From the NCBI RefSeq assembly GCF_026427355.1, contig NZ_CP102664.1, positions 1,488,001-1,552,000 of the forward strand: DNA of 64,000 bases. The letters are read 5' to 3'. Each line of letters begins with the position of its first letter. The first letter of the stretch is position 1. The notes under the pieces are model-generated. The model made no database searches and was not told the origin of the DNA. It saw nothing but the letters and a program-made list of their open reading frames with translations. The DNA is from Sphingobium sp. JS3065 (GTDB taxonomy: Bacteria > Pseudomonadota > Alphaproteobacteria > Sphingomonadales > Sphingomonadaceae). Of this stretch, positions 1-8,576 are shown one piece after another. Made by a program: the position numbers and the translations under genes.

Positions 1-478
1 TCCGGACCAGCGCCCTGGCGCCGCCCATGATGACGACCCGTTCCTCGCGGCATTGGTCGATGGCCGTATCCGCCAGCCCTTTCAGCAGAGCCACCCGTTC
101 ATGCAGCGCGCCCGCGAAATCCAGTTCGCCCCGCATCGCCCGCTCCGTGATCTCGGCGATCTGCGGCTTGATCCCGGCATAATCGGCCAGTTCGTCGATG
201 CATTCCACCGTGATCATGGTGGAATCCATGTCCGCGATCAGCAGCTTCTTCTCGCGCCCTTGCGCAAGCTGGACGATCACATCGACCTTCTCGCCAATCC
301 CGGTCAGCGCGGCCCGCGCCGCAACGGGATCCAGCCCGAAGAAAATATCGGCCGCCTTGTCCTGATCCAGCCAGTGGCTGTCCACCGGCGCGCAGCCCGC
401 CACGGCCAGCCGCCCGGCGGCTTCGGCAATATCTTCCTGACTCAAGGCGCCATTTGCCACTAAGGTCGCAACGAACAT
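1..478 (-). CDS. serB: Phosphoserine phosphatase SerB (C-terminus cut by window edge)
   Basis: Last step of serine synthesis: hydrolysis of O-phosphoserine. The visible 159 residues hold an N-terminal regulatory region and the HAD nucleophile motif DMDST (residues 83-87), followed by VECIDELAD, which is diagnostic of SerB. The rest of the HAD domain lies beyond base 1. The ATG (478-476) has an AGGAG five bases upstream, and that site lies inside the first codons of the divergent miaA. The two start codons share the CATG at 476-479, so the genes have no separate intergenic region. Confidence 0.95.
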   Translation of the reverse strand, partial: MFVATLVANGALSQEDIAEAAGRLAVAGCAPVDSHWLDQDKAADIFFGLDPVAARAALTGIGEKVDVIVQLAQGREKKLLIADMDSTMITVECIDELADYAGIKPQIAEITERAMRGELDFAGALHERVALLKGLADTAIDQCREERVVIMGGARALVR

Positions 479-1421
479 GGATACTCCTGCCACACCGAAG
501 GGCGAATCCCGCCCCCGCGTCGCGCTTATTGCCGGGCCTACCGCCAGCGGCAAGAGCGCGCTTGCCGTCGCCCTCGCCCGCGCGGCGAACGGCATCGTCA
601 TCAACGCCGACGCCAGCCAGGTCTATGCCGACCTCCAGATCCTCTCCGCCCGCCCGACCGAAGCTGAAATGGAAGGCGTCCCCCACCGCCTCTTCGGCCA
701 TATCGACGGCGCGCAAGCCTGCACCGCCGCCCGCTGGGCCGCCGAAGCCAAAGCCGAAATCGACAAGGCGCATGAGGCAGGCCGCCTCCCCATCCTGGTC
801 GGCGGCACGGGCCTCTACCTGCGCACCCTGCTGGACGGCATCGCCCCCATCCCCGACATACACCCCGCCATCCGCGCCGCGATCCGCGCCATGCCGGTGG
901 CGGAGGCCCATGCCGCGCTGACCAGGGAAGACCCCGAAGCCGCCGCCCGCCTAGCCCCCGCCGACACCACCCGCGTCGCCCGCGCCCTGGAGGTGGTCCG
1001 CTCCACCGGCAAGCCCCTCGCCCAATGGCAGCAGCACAGGACCGGCGGCATAGCCGACCGCATCACCCTCTCGCCCCTGATCCTGCTCCCCCCCCGCGAC
1101 TGGCTGACAGCCCGCTGCGACCTGCGTTTCGAACAGATGGTGGAGAGCGGCGCCGTGGCGGAAGTCGAAGCCCTGCTGGCCCGCAACCTCTCCCCCGACC
1201 TCCCCGTCATGCGCGCCATCGGCGTCCCCGCAATCGCCGCCTGGCTGGCGGGAGAAATCGACCGCGACACGATGCTGGACCGCGGCCGCATCGCTACCCG
1301 CCAATATGCCAAACGCCAATATACCTGGTTCTCGCGCCAGCCCCCCGCGGAATGGCCCCGCGAGAATAGACAGATTGATGCGGATATCGCGTATGAATTG
1401 GCAATAAAATTACAACAATAA
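477..1421 (+). CDS. miaA: tRNA dimethylallyltransferase MiaA
   Basis: Transfers the dimethylallyl group to A37 of tRNAs that read UNN codons. At 314 residues it has the usual length. The P-loop GPTASGKS is at residues 20-27, followed by the [12 protein letters not shown] segment (normally D-S-x-Q) and [14 protein letters not shown]. The C-terminus has the typical [14 protein letters not shown]. The ATG at 477 is the only methionine before the P-loop; a weak AAGG lies about 10 bases upstream. It is divergent from serB with overlapping starts, and ilvB follows after 100 bases. Confidence 0.95.
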   Translation: MDTPATPKGESRPRVALIAGPTASGKSALAVALARAANGIVINADASQVYADLQILSARPTEAEMEGVPHRLFGHIDGAQACTAARWAAEAKAEIDKAHEAGRLPILVGGTGLYLRTLLDGIAPIPDIHPAIRAAIRAMPVAEAHAALTREDPEAAARLAPADTTRVARALEVVRSTGKPLAQWQQHRTGGIADRITLSPLILLPPRDWLTARCDLRFEQMVESGAVAEVEALLARNLSPDLPVMRAIGVPAIAAWLAGEIDRDTMLDRGRIATRQYAKRQYTWFSRQPPAEWPRENRQIDADIAYELAIKLQQ

Positions 1422-1424
1422 CTA

Positions 1425-1453
1425 TTGACTTGCCATTTTATGTCAAATAAACG
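1425..1453 (+). promoter_or_regulatory. Possible sigma-70 promoter for ilvB
   Basis: TTGACT (1425-1430) is followed, after 17 bases, by TAAACG (1448-1453) in a locally AT-rich stretch just after the miaA stop. The -35 is good and the -10 poor. It sits about 70 bases before the ilvB GTG. I found no branched-chain-rich leader peptide here. Confidence 0.3.
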
Positions 1454-1521
1454 CTGCCGCCTTGCCATTGCCCCGCTTCTGGAGCAGAGGGCGCAGCAAT
1501 TATCCAACGGAAGGATCTATC

Positions 1522-3270
1522 GTGGCCGAAAAGAGCGGCGCGGACATATTGGTCGAGTGCCTGATCGACCTGGGGGTCGAAGTCGTGTTCGGTTATCCGG
1601 GCGGCGCGGTGCTGCCCATTTATGACGCACTCTTCAACCATCCGAAGATTCGTCACGTCCTGGTTCGCCACGAACAGGGCGCAACCCATATGGCGGAAGG
1701 TTATGCCCGCTCCACCGGCAAGCCCGGCGTCGTGCTCGTCACGTCCGGCCCCGGCGCGACCAACGCCGTCACCGGCATCACCGACGCGCTGATGGATTCG
1801 ATCCCGATGGTCGTCATCACCGGCCAGGTTCCGACCCAGCTCATCGGCACGGACGCTTTCCAGGAAGCGGACACGGTCGGCATCACGCGCCACTGCACCA
1901 AGCATAATTATCTGGTGAAGTCACCCAACAAGCTGGCCAGCGTCGTGCATGAGGCGTTTCACATCGCCACCACCGGCCGCCCCGGCCCGGTCGTCATCGA
2001 CATTCCGAAAAATGTCCAGATCGCGACCGCGCCCTACAAGCATCCGGAAAAGTTCGAACATGCCAGCTACCGCCCGCAGACAAAGGCGGACCCGGCCGCC
2101 ATCGCCCGCGCGGTCGCGATGCTGGCGGCTGCCGAACGCCCCATCTTCTACACCGGCGGCGGCGTCATCAATTCAGGCCCGGAAGCGAGCGAACTGCTGC
2201 GCGAGATCGCGGCGCTGACCGGCGCGCCCGTCACCTCGACGCTGATGGGCCTGGGCGCCTTTCCCGCTTCGTCCGAACAGTGGCTCGGCATGCTGGGCAT
2301 GCACGGCACCTATGAAGCCAATTGGGCGATGAACAAGGCGGACCTGATCGTCTGCGTCGGCGCCCGCTTCGACGACCGCGTCACAGGCCGCCTCGACTCT
2401 TTCTCGCCCAATTCGAAAAAGATCCACATCGACATCGACCGCAGCTCGATCAACAAGACGGTCGAGGTCGATTTGCCGATCATCGCGGATGTCGGCAACG
2501 CCCTCTCGGACATGCTCGCGCTCTGGAAGGATCGCGGCCACAAGGCGGCGGACCTGTCCGAATGGTGGGCGCGGATCGACGGCTGGCGTGCGCGCAACAG
2601 CCTCGCCTATCCGGAAAACCGGGAAGAGATCATGCCGCAGGAGGCGATCGCCCAGCTCTACAAGGCAAGCCGGTCGGCCAAGGACGTCATCATCACCACC
2701 GAAGTCGGCCAGCATCAGATGTGGGCGGCCCAGCATTTCGGCTTCGATGAACCGAACAAGTGGCTGACCTCCGGCGGTCTAGGCACCATGGGCTATGGCT
2801 TCCCCGCCGCCATCGGCGCGCAGGTCGGCAATCCCGACAGCCTGGTCGTCTGCGTCGCGGGCGACGCCTCTATCCAGATGAACATCCAGGAAATGGGCAC
2901 GGCCAGCCAGTACCGCCTGCCGGTCAAGATCTTCATCCTGAACAATGAATATATGGGCATGGTCCGCCAGTGGCAGGAACTGACCTATGAAAGCCGCTAT
3001 TCCAACAGCTATTCGGACAGCCTGCCCGATTTCGTGAAGCTGGCGGAGGCCTATGGCTGGACCGGCATCCGCATCGAAGGGCCGCAGGAACTGGAGGCGG
3101 GCATTCGCCAGATGATCGACACGCCCGGCCCGGTGATGGTGGATTGCCGCGTGACGAAGCTCAGCAACTGCTTCCCGATGATCCCGTCGGGCGCGGCGCA
3201 TACCGACATGCTGCTCGACCCCAGCCAGGTCGAAGGCATCATGTCGGACGAGGCGAAGGCGCTGGTGTGA
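1522..3270 (+). CDS. ilvB: Acetolactate synthase large (catalytic) subunit
   Basis: Thiamine-diphosphate enzyme that joins pyruvate to pyruvate or 2-oxobutyrate in valine, leucine and isoleucine synthesis. I chose GTG 1522 because GGAAGGA lies 7-8 bases upstream; the frame is open further back to a TTG at 1462 but nothing supports that start. The product is 582 residues. The catalytic glutamate is E51 in VRHEQGAT. The C-terminal third has the ThDP/Mg motif GDASIQMN...LNNEYMG. It heads the ilvB - small gene - ilvN - ilvC run. Confidence 0.95.
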   Translation: MAEKSGADILVECLIDLGVEVVFGYPGGAVLPIYDALFNHPKIRHVLVRHEQGATHMAEGYARSTGKPGVVLVTSGPGATNAVTGITDALMDSIPMVVITGQVPTQLIGTDAFQEADTVGITRHCTKHNYLVKSPNKLASVVHEAFHIATTGRPGPVVIDIPKNVQIATAPYKHPEKFEHASYRPQTKADPAAIARAVAMLAAAERPIFYTGGGVINSGPEASELLREIAALTGAPVTSTLMGLGAFPASSEQWLGMLGMHGTYEANWAMNKADLIVCVGARFDDRVTGRLDSFSPNSKKIHIDIDRSSINKTVEVDLPIIADVGNALSDMLALWKDRGHKAADLSEWWARIDGWRARNSLAYPENREEIMPQEAIAQLYKASRSAKDVIITTEVGQHQMWAAQHFGFDEPNKWLTSGGLGTMGYGFPAAIGAQVGNPDSLVVCVAGDASIQMNIQEMGTASQYRLPVKIFILNNEYMGMVRQWQELTYESRYSNSYSDSLPDFVKLAEAYGWTGIRIEGPQELEAGIRQMIDTPGPVMVDCRVTKLSNCFPMIPSGAAHTDMLLDPSQVEGIMSDEAKALV

Positions 3271-3280
3271 GGATGGGGGT

Positions 3281-3637
3281 GTGACGCAACATCTGAAGCT
3301 CCGCATCCATGTGAGCGAACCGTTCGATTTCGAACGGATCGCGGGCACCGCCGAACTGACGGGCTGGACGGTGGACCATGCCGATCCCGATAATGAGGGG
3401 TGGGAAGTCCATCTGGACGCGGGCTTCGACTTTCACGAGCGCCATATCGGCCGCCTGCTGGTCAGCCCGCGCTATGTGGGCGAGCATCTGGCGCGGATGT
3501 TCGATGCGATTGCGGGCTTTCCGGTCCGCATCGCCCATCGCGACGACAATGCATGGCACTACGCCTTCACGGGCATGATTTCGCAGCGCCATGACGGCAA
3601 AGAATTGCGCGAAGAAGCGGACAACGGAACGATCTGA
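3281..3637 (+). CDS. Small conserved-looking protein between ilvB and ilvN
   Basis: 118 residues from GTG 3281, which sits in a G-rich ribosome-site region 10 bases after the ilvB stop. The stop overlaps the ilvN ATG by one base (TGATG), so it is translationally coupled to ilvN. The protein is soluble, acidic and histidine-rich (for example HADPDNEGWEVHLDAGFDFH) with no signal peptide or membrane segment. I do not recognise the family. Its position inside the acetolactate synthase operon suggests a role linked to the enzyme or co-expression only; this is inference. Confidence 0.75.
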   Translation: MTQHLKLRIHVSEPFDFERIAGTAELTGWTVDHADPDNEGWEVHLDAGFDFHERHIGRLLVSPRYVGEHLARMFDAIAGFPVRIAHRDDNAWHYAFTGMISQRHDGKELREEADNGTI

Positions 3638-4152
3638 TGCACATTCAGGAAGAATATAGCGAGCGGCACGTCCTGTCGCTGACGGTTTCGAACGAAGCGG
3701 GCATATTGGCGCGCATCGCGGGCCTGTTCACCGCGCGCGGCTATAATATCGACAGCCTGACCGTGGCGGACATCACCCCCGACCATGCGATCAGCCGCAT
3801 CACCATCGTCACCAGCGGCCCACCCAAGGTGATCGACCAGATCATGGCGCAGCTCGACCGTCTGGTGCCGGTGCACAAGGTGACGGACCTCACCGAAAAC
3901 GGCCCCTTCGTCGAGCGCGAACTGGCGCTGGTCAAGGTCGCGGGCACGGGCGAGGACCGGATAGAGGCGCTGCGCCTGGCCGACGTGTTCCGCGCCAAGG
4001 TGGTCGACACGACGATAGAGAGCTTCATCTTCGAGATCACCGGCACGACGGACAAGATCGACAATTTCGTCGGCCTGATGCGCCAGATCGGCCTGGTCGA
4101 AGTCGGCCGCACCGGCGTCGTCGGCCTGATCCGCGGCAAGGAGTCGAACTGA
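3637..4152 (+). CDS. ilvN: Acetolactate synthase small (regulatory) subunit
   Basis: 171 residues. An N-terminal ACT domain (residues ~9-80, with VSNEAGILARIAGLFTARGYN) binds valine for feedback inhibition, and a C-terminal ALS-associated domain follows. Length and sequence match alphaproteobacterial IlvN/IlvH. The start overlaps the stop of the small gene upstream. It pairs with ilvB to form the holoenzyme. Confidence 0.95.
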   Translation: MHIQEEYSERHVLSLTVSNEAGILARIAGLFTARGYNIDSLTVADITPDHAISRITIVTSGPPKVIDQIMAQLDRLVPVHKVTDLTENGPFVERELALVKVAGTGEDRIEALRLADVFRAKVVDTTIESFIFEITGTTDKIDNFVGLMRQIGLVEVGRTGVVGLIRGKESN

Positions 4153-4160
4153 AGAAACAA

Positions 4161-4257
4161 CCCCTCTCCCATCGGGAGAGGGAGGGGCCCGCCGCGCAGC
4201 GGTGGGAGGGTGAGGGCGACCAGCCCCTCTCCCGCGCGCAGGTGGTTCCCCCTCACC
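4161..4257. repeat. Palindromic intergenic repeat (CCCTCTCCC/GGGAGAGGG type), two arms
   Basis: A CCCTCTCCC-ATC-GGGAGAGGG hairpin (4162-4182), a short spacer, GGTGGGAGGGTGAGGG, then a second CCCCTCTCCC half and a CCCTCACC end. Related copies lie at 6135, 29979, 30127, 36064 and 59110. It occupies most of the ilvN-ilvC gap and will be transcribed in the operon mRNA. Confidence 0.8.
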
Positions 4258-4293
4258 GCAAATCCAGGCTCCGCAAGGCGCCGACCCGACTGA

Positions 4294-5328
<1,035 letters not shown>

Positions 5329-5344
5329 CGGCCACGCATCGGCC

Positions 5345-5370
5345 GTCACCCCGGCGAAGGCCGGGGTCCA
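5345..5370. repeat. Short palindromic repeat (GTCACCCCGGC...GCCGGGGTCC type)
   Basis: GTCACCCCGGC-GAAG-GCCGGGGTCCA 17 bases after the ilvC stop. The arms CCCCGGC/GCCGGGG pair perfectly. I see one copy here; the type is familiar from alphaproteobacterial intergenic regions. Confidence 0.6.
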
Positions 5371-5446
5371 GGGCGGCTTGATGCAAACGCCTGAAAGGTT
5401 TCAACCGGTAACCCTTTGTTTCCGGTTACGCCTCTGGAACAATGGA

Positions 5447-5486
5447 GGGACGTCGCCTATCGTAGCGGCGTCCCTCGATTGTTTTT
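5447..5486 (+). terminator. Hairpin plus T-tract, ilvC terminator or yceI leader hairpin
   Basis: GGGACGTCGC (5447-5456) pairs with GCGGCGTCCC (5465-5474) over 10 bp (one T-G pair) across an 8-base loop, then TCGATTGTTTTT. This is a good intrinsic terminator for ilvC. Unusually, it ends only 15 bases before the yceI start, and the ribosome site CGGAGAG follows the T-run directly. Confidence 0.65.
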
Positions 5487-5501
5487 CGGAGAGCATCCCC
5501 T

Positions 5502-6122
5502 ATGCGCAAATATCTGATCCCCGCCGCCGCCCTGATAGCCCTGGCCGGCGGCAGCGCCGTCATTGCCCAAATGCCCTCCGCGCCCGGCGCGAAGGACGCG
5601 GCGCGCGTCACCGGCGGCACCTATGCGATCGACCCCGGCCACACCCAGATCCTCTTCGCCTACGACCATATGGGCTTTAGCAACAATCTGGGCGTGATTT
5701 CCGAATCGACCGGCACGCTGACGCTCGATCCGAAAAATCCGTCGGCAGCCAAGGTTTCGGTCGAGGTTCCCGTCACCAACCTCAAGACCGGCGTGGCCAA
5801 GCTGGACGAGCATCTGATGAAGCCGGAATTTTTCGATTCCGCCAAATTCCCCAAGGCGACCTTCGTGTCGACCGGCGTGAAGGTGCAGGGCACCGAAGCC
5901 GAGATCAGCGGCAACCTGACCATCAAGGGCATCACCAAGCCGGTGACGCTGGACACCGAATTTTACGGCGCGGGCAAGGCCCCGGCGATGATGGGCGGCA
6001 AGGAAAATGTCGGCTTCGTCGCCACCACCACGATCAAGCGCAGCGATTTCGGCATGGGCTATGGCGTGCCGATGGTCGGCGACGCCGTGGAACTGAAGAT
6101 CGTCGCCGCCTTCCAGAAATAA
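5502..6122 (+). CDS. YceI-family periplasmic lipid-binding-like protein
   Basis: 206 residues with a clear Sec signal peptide (residues 1-22, ending AVIAQ) and then the YceI beta-barrel domain: GTYAIDPGHTQILFAYDHMGFSN at the start, EFFDSAKFPKATF in the middle, GDAVELKIVAAF at the end. Family members bind polyisoprenoid or amphiphilic ligands in the periplasm; the ligand cannot be inferred here. CGGAGAG lies eight bases before the ATG. A terminator-like hairpin separates it from ilvC, so it may be transcribed independently. Confidence 0.9.
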   Translation: MRKYLIPAAALIALAGGSAVIAQMPSAPGAKDAARVTGGTYAIDPGHTQILFAYDHMGFSNNLGVISESTGTLTLDPKNPSAAKVSVEVPVTNLKTGVAKLDEHLMKPEFFDSAKFPKATFVSTGVKVQGTEAEISGNLTIKGITKPVTLDTEFYGAGKAPAMMGGKENVGFVATTTIKRSDFGMGYGVPMVGDAVELKIVAAFQK

Positions 6123-6361
6123 GCGCCCCAATATCCCTCTCCCTGCAGGGAGAGGGCTGCGCAGACTTGGCAGCTTGCTGCCTAGTCGTAGCTGGGTGAG
6201 GGGAGTGAACAGGTCGATCATGCCCCCGGCATGATCTAAGGGCTGCGGGGGCAGCCCTTAACTGTTCACTCGGTCCAAGGGACCGCACGGGCCACAGGCC
6301 CGTCCCCCTACCACACACCAACCTTGCGCTTTCCCCCAACTCCGGGTAAAGCGGCTCCATC
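6123..6361. other. Hairpin-dense region between yceI and the leuA leader
   Basis: No gene. In order: a CCCTCTCCCTGCAGGGAGAGGG palindrome (6135-6156); GACT-T-GGCAGC-TT-GCTGCC-T-AGTC (6164-6187); a three-way junction made of outer arms 6204-6212/6262-6270 around two hairpins (6216-6236 and 6237-6260); then hairpins CGGTCC/GGACCG (6271-6285) and ACGGGCC/GGCCCGT (6287-6303). All arms after 6200 pair without mismatch. The first 70 bases resemble the dispersed family at 4161; the rest I see only here. The final 58 bases are unstructured. Confidence 0.75.
6204..6303. repeat. Perfect three-way-junction palindrome with two trailing hairpins
   Basis: Outer stem AGTGAACAG (6204-6212) / CTGTTCACT (6262-6270), 9 bp. 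Inner hairpin 1 GATCATGCC / GGCATGATC, 9 bp, loop CCC. Inner hairpin 2 TAAGGGCTGC / GCAGCCCTTA, 10 bp, loop GGGG. Junction bases are only three on one side and one on the other. Two more perfect stems follow (6 and 7 bp). The structure can form in DNA or in either RNA strand. Confidence 0.8.
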
Positions 6362-6406
6362 ATGCAGCGCGCGCTTCTCCCCCTGCTACGACTTACACGC
6401 CCTTAG
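6362..6406 (+). CDS. Leucine-rich leader peptide of leuA (LeuL-type)
   Basis: ATG 6362 to TAG 6404-6406 encodes MQRALLPLLRLTRP: five leucines in 14 residues, clustered as LLPLLRL. The Leu codons are CTT, CTC, CTG, CTA, CTT, so they include CTA and CTT, which look rare in these high-GC genes. It lies 130 bases upstream of leuA and its codons overlap alternative RNA pairings. Leu-codon runs before leuA are the hallmark of ribosome-mediated attenuation in proteobacteria. No strong ribosome site is visible, which lowers confidence. Confidence 0.7.
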   Translation: MQRALLPLLRLTRP

Positions 6407-6481
6407 GCGTGGTTTTTGTGCTGCTCTTCGCTTGAATGACGCGGCAATCCGCCTAAGGGCATAATCAACCAGATAGTCGTA
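6387..6481 (+). promoter_or_regulatory. Candidate leuA attenuator (alternative RNA pairings)
   Basis: Three mutually exclusive elements are visible. CACGCC (6396-6401) / GGCGTG (6406-6411) forms a compact hairpin followed by GTTTTT. GCCCTTAGGCG (6399-6409) instead pairs with CGCCTAAGGGC (6450-6460), 11 bp perfect. TACGACT in the Leu codons (6387-6393) pairs with AGTCGTA (6475-6481). A further stem, GCGG/CCGC at 6441-6452, competes with the 11-bp pairing. Ribosome position on the leader would choose between them. I could not decide which form terminates or blocks leuA. Confidence 0.55.
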
Positions 6482-6535
6482 CCACCGGGCATGCCCCCAT
6501 GTCGGTCGCCCGTATGCAGAGAAGCCCTTTTCGTC

Positions 6536-8212
6536 ATGATGCTGAACGATCCCTCGCTGAAATATCGCCCCTTCCCGCAGGTGGACCTGCCGAACCGCCA
6601 GTGGCCGTCCAACGTCATCACCGCGCCGCCGCGCTGGCTGTCGACCGACATGCGCGACGGCAACCAGTCGCTGATCGACCCGATGAACGCGGAAAAGAAG
6701 CGCCGCTTCTTCGACCTGCTGCTGAAGGTCGGCGTCAAGGAGATCGAGGTCGGCTTTCCCAGCGCGGGCGCGACGGAGTTCGACTTCATCTCCGGTCTGG
6801 TGCGCGACGGCGCGATCCCCGACGATGTCTTCCCGCAAGTGCTGACCCAGGCCCGCGAAGACCTGATCGCCACCACTTTCGAAAGCCTGCGCGGCGCGAA
6901 GAAGGCCATCGTCCACGTCTATAACGCCGTCTCCCCGGCCTGGCGGAACATCGTGTTCCAGATGGATCGGCCGCAGATCAGGGAAATCGCCGTCACCGCC
7001 GCGAAGCTGCTGCGCGACAATGCGGCGAAGCAGCCGGGCACCGACTGGCATTTCGAATATAGCCCGGAAACCTTCTCCACCGCCGAACTGGATTTCAGCC
7101 TGGAATGTTGCGAGGCGGTGATCGACATCCTGCAACCAACCCCGGAAAAGCCGCTGATCCTGAACCTGCCGGCCACGGTCGAATGCGCGACGCCCAATAT
7201 CTATGCCGACCAGATCGAATGGATCTGCCGCAACATCAGCAAGCGCGACAGCGTGGTGATCTCGCTGCATACCCATAATGACCGCGGCACCGGCGTTGCG
7301 GCGGCGGAGCTGGGCCTGATGGCGGGCGCGGACCGCGTCGAAGGCTGCCTGTTCGGCAATGGCGAGCGCACCGGCAATTGCGACCTGGTGACCGTGGCGC
7401 TCAACATGTACACGCAGGGCATCAATCCCGGCCTGGATTTCAGCGACATAGACGAGGTCATCCAGACCGTCGAATATTGCAACCAGTTGCCCGTCCACCC
7501 GCGCCATCCCTATGCGGGGGAACTGGTTTTCACCGCCTTTTCCGGCAGCCATCAGGACGCGATCAAAAAGGGCTTCGCCGCGCAGGAAGCGCGCAACGAC
7601 CAGATTTGGGACGTGCCCTATCTGCCCATCGACCCCAAGGATCTGGGCCGCGATTATGAAGCCGTGATCCGCGTGAACAGCCAGTCCGGCAAGGGCGGCG
7701 TCGCCTGGGTGCTGCAACAGGACAAGGGGCTGAAACTGCCCAAGCGGATGCAGGCCGACTTCTCGAAGGTGGTGCAGGCGCTGGCCGACGAAAGCAGCCG
7801 GGAACTCAACGCCGCCGACATCTGGGCCGCGTTCGAAAGCCATTACCGTCTGGCGGGCGAGCAACCCTATAAGCTGATCGACTATAATGAGACCGGCCAT
7901 GCGGGCGACCGCATCTTCACCGGCAAGATCACGCACAAGGGCGGCGAACGGAGCATATCCGGGCGCGGCAATGGCCTCATCTCCTCCGTGCTGGCCGCGC
8001 TGCGGGACGAACTGGGCGTCGATCTGGAGGTCGCGGACTATAGCGAACATGCCATCGGCGCGGGCACCGACGTCGCGGCGGCCGCCTATGTCGAATGCCG
8101 CACGCCCGACGGCCGGACCATCTTCGGCATCGGCACCGACACCGACGTCGCGACCGCCTCGGTCCAGGCGGTCCTCTCCGCAGCCAACAGCATCGCGGCG
8201 CAGCGGGAATAA
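6536..8212 (+). CDS. leuA: 2-isopropylmalate synthase (long LeuA2-type)
   Basis: Condenses acetyl-CoA with 2-oxoisovalerate, the first leucine-specific step. The HMGL-like domain shows [15 protein letters not shown] near residue 37 and the metal-binding [12 protein letters not shown]; the C-terminal LeuA allosteric domain has [11 protein letters not shown]. From ATG 6536 the product is 558 residues. ATG 6539 is equally possible; the frame is open back to 6491 but those residues look non-native. The ribosome site is weak (AGAGAAG, about 12 bases away), consistent with control through the structured leader. Confidence 0.95.
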   Translation: MMLNDPSLKYRPFPQVDLPNRQWPSNVITAPPRWLSTDMRDGNQSLIDPMNAEKKRRFFDLLLKVGVKEIEVGFPSAGATEFDFISGLVRDGAIPDDVFPQVLTQAREDLIATTFESLRGAKKAIVHVYNAVSPAWRNIVFQMDRPQIREIAVTAAKLLRDNAAKQPGTDWHFEYSPETFSTAELDFSLECCEAVIDILQPTPEKPLILNLPATVECATPNIYADQIEWICRNISKRDSVVISLHTHNDRGTGVAAAELGLMAGADRVEGCLFGNGERTGNCDLVTVALNMYTQGINPGLDFSDIDEVIQTVEYCNQLPVHPRHPYAGELVFTAFSGSHQDAIKKGFAAQEARNDQIWDVPYLPIDPKDLGRDYEAVIRVNSQSGKGGVAWVLQQDKGLKLPKRMQADFSKVVQALADESSRELNAADIWAAFESHYRLAGEQPYKLIDYNETGHAGDRIFTGKITHKGGERSISGRGNGLISSVLAALRDELGVDLEVADYSEHAIGAGTDVAAAAYVECRTPDGRTIFGIGTDTDVATASVQAVLSAANSIAAQRE

Positions 8213-8219
8213 TTATTAC

Positions 8220-8278
8220 GAAACCGAAATGAATGAAATGGCGCAGGCTCATCACCTCGCGATTTCATTCACGGTTTC
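8220..8278. terminator. Imperfect inverted repeat downstream of leuA
   Basis: GAAACCG + TGAATGAAAT (8220-8239, with a three-base AAA bulge) pairs with ATTTCATTCACGGTTTC (8262-8278), 17 bp in all, around a 22-base loop. It is placed right after the leuA stop, but there is no T-run, so the terminator role is uncertain. Confidence 0.4.
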
Positions 8279-8408
8279 ATCCCCCCGCCAAAGCCTTCAC
8301 CACCCTCTCCCACCGATCCAGCGCCGCCGCCATCCCCGCCACCGGCGGCAAGGACAGGGCCACCGGAACCGCCCACCACTTCGTCAAATCGCATCTCCCT
8401 GCTGGATT
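8277..8408 (-). pseudogene. Possible remnant of a gene 3' end
   Basis: Read on the minus strand, 43 codons without a start end in TGA (8279-8277). The translation, with stretches such as TKWWAVPVALSLPPVAG and ALDRWERVVKALAG, has the composition and codon pattern of a genuine sphingomonad protein C-terminus. An in-frame stop lies directly upstream (8411-8409). I do not recognise the family. Confidence 0.3.
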
Positions 8409-8576
8409 TCAGCATTCCGTGTGGCATAGCGGATCGCGGCGGCCAATTCGTTTGGCTGTCAAGCTGCGGAAAGAGGGCGTCCTTATCCGCATTCACCCCC
8501 ATAAAGAATTGCTTGTGCGCATTTGGCGGCATCGCTCCCCATATCGCGCGCCGGTCGCCCGAAGGAATGTCAGCCC

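Larger units (their letters stand above)
8213..8576. other. Gene-free stretch between leuA and the symporter
   Basis: Holds an inverted repeat just after leuA, then a minus-strand stretch resembling the end of a decayed gene, then about 160 bases in which I recognise nothing except the GAAGGAA ribosome site of the next gene (8561-8567). Confidence 0.6.

Noticed and set aside
1425..1521. Possible leader peptide for ilvB
   Set aside because: The ATG at 1440 opens a frame without a nearby stop and without a run of Ile, Leu or Val codons.
6499..6924. Alternative upstream frame overlapping the start of leuA
   Set aside because: It is out of frame with leuA, lacks family features after the first codons and is covered by the true gene.
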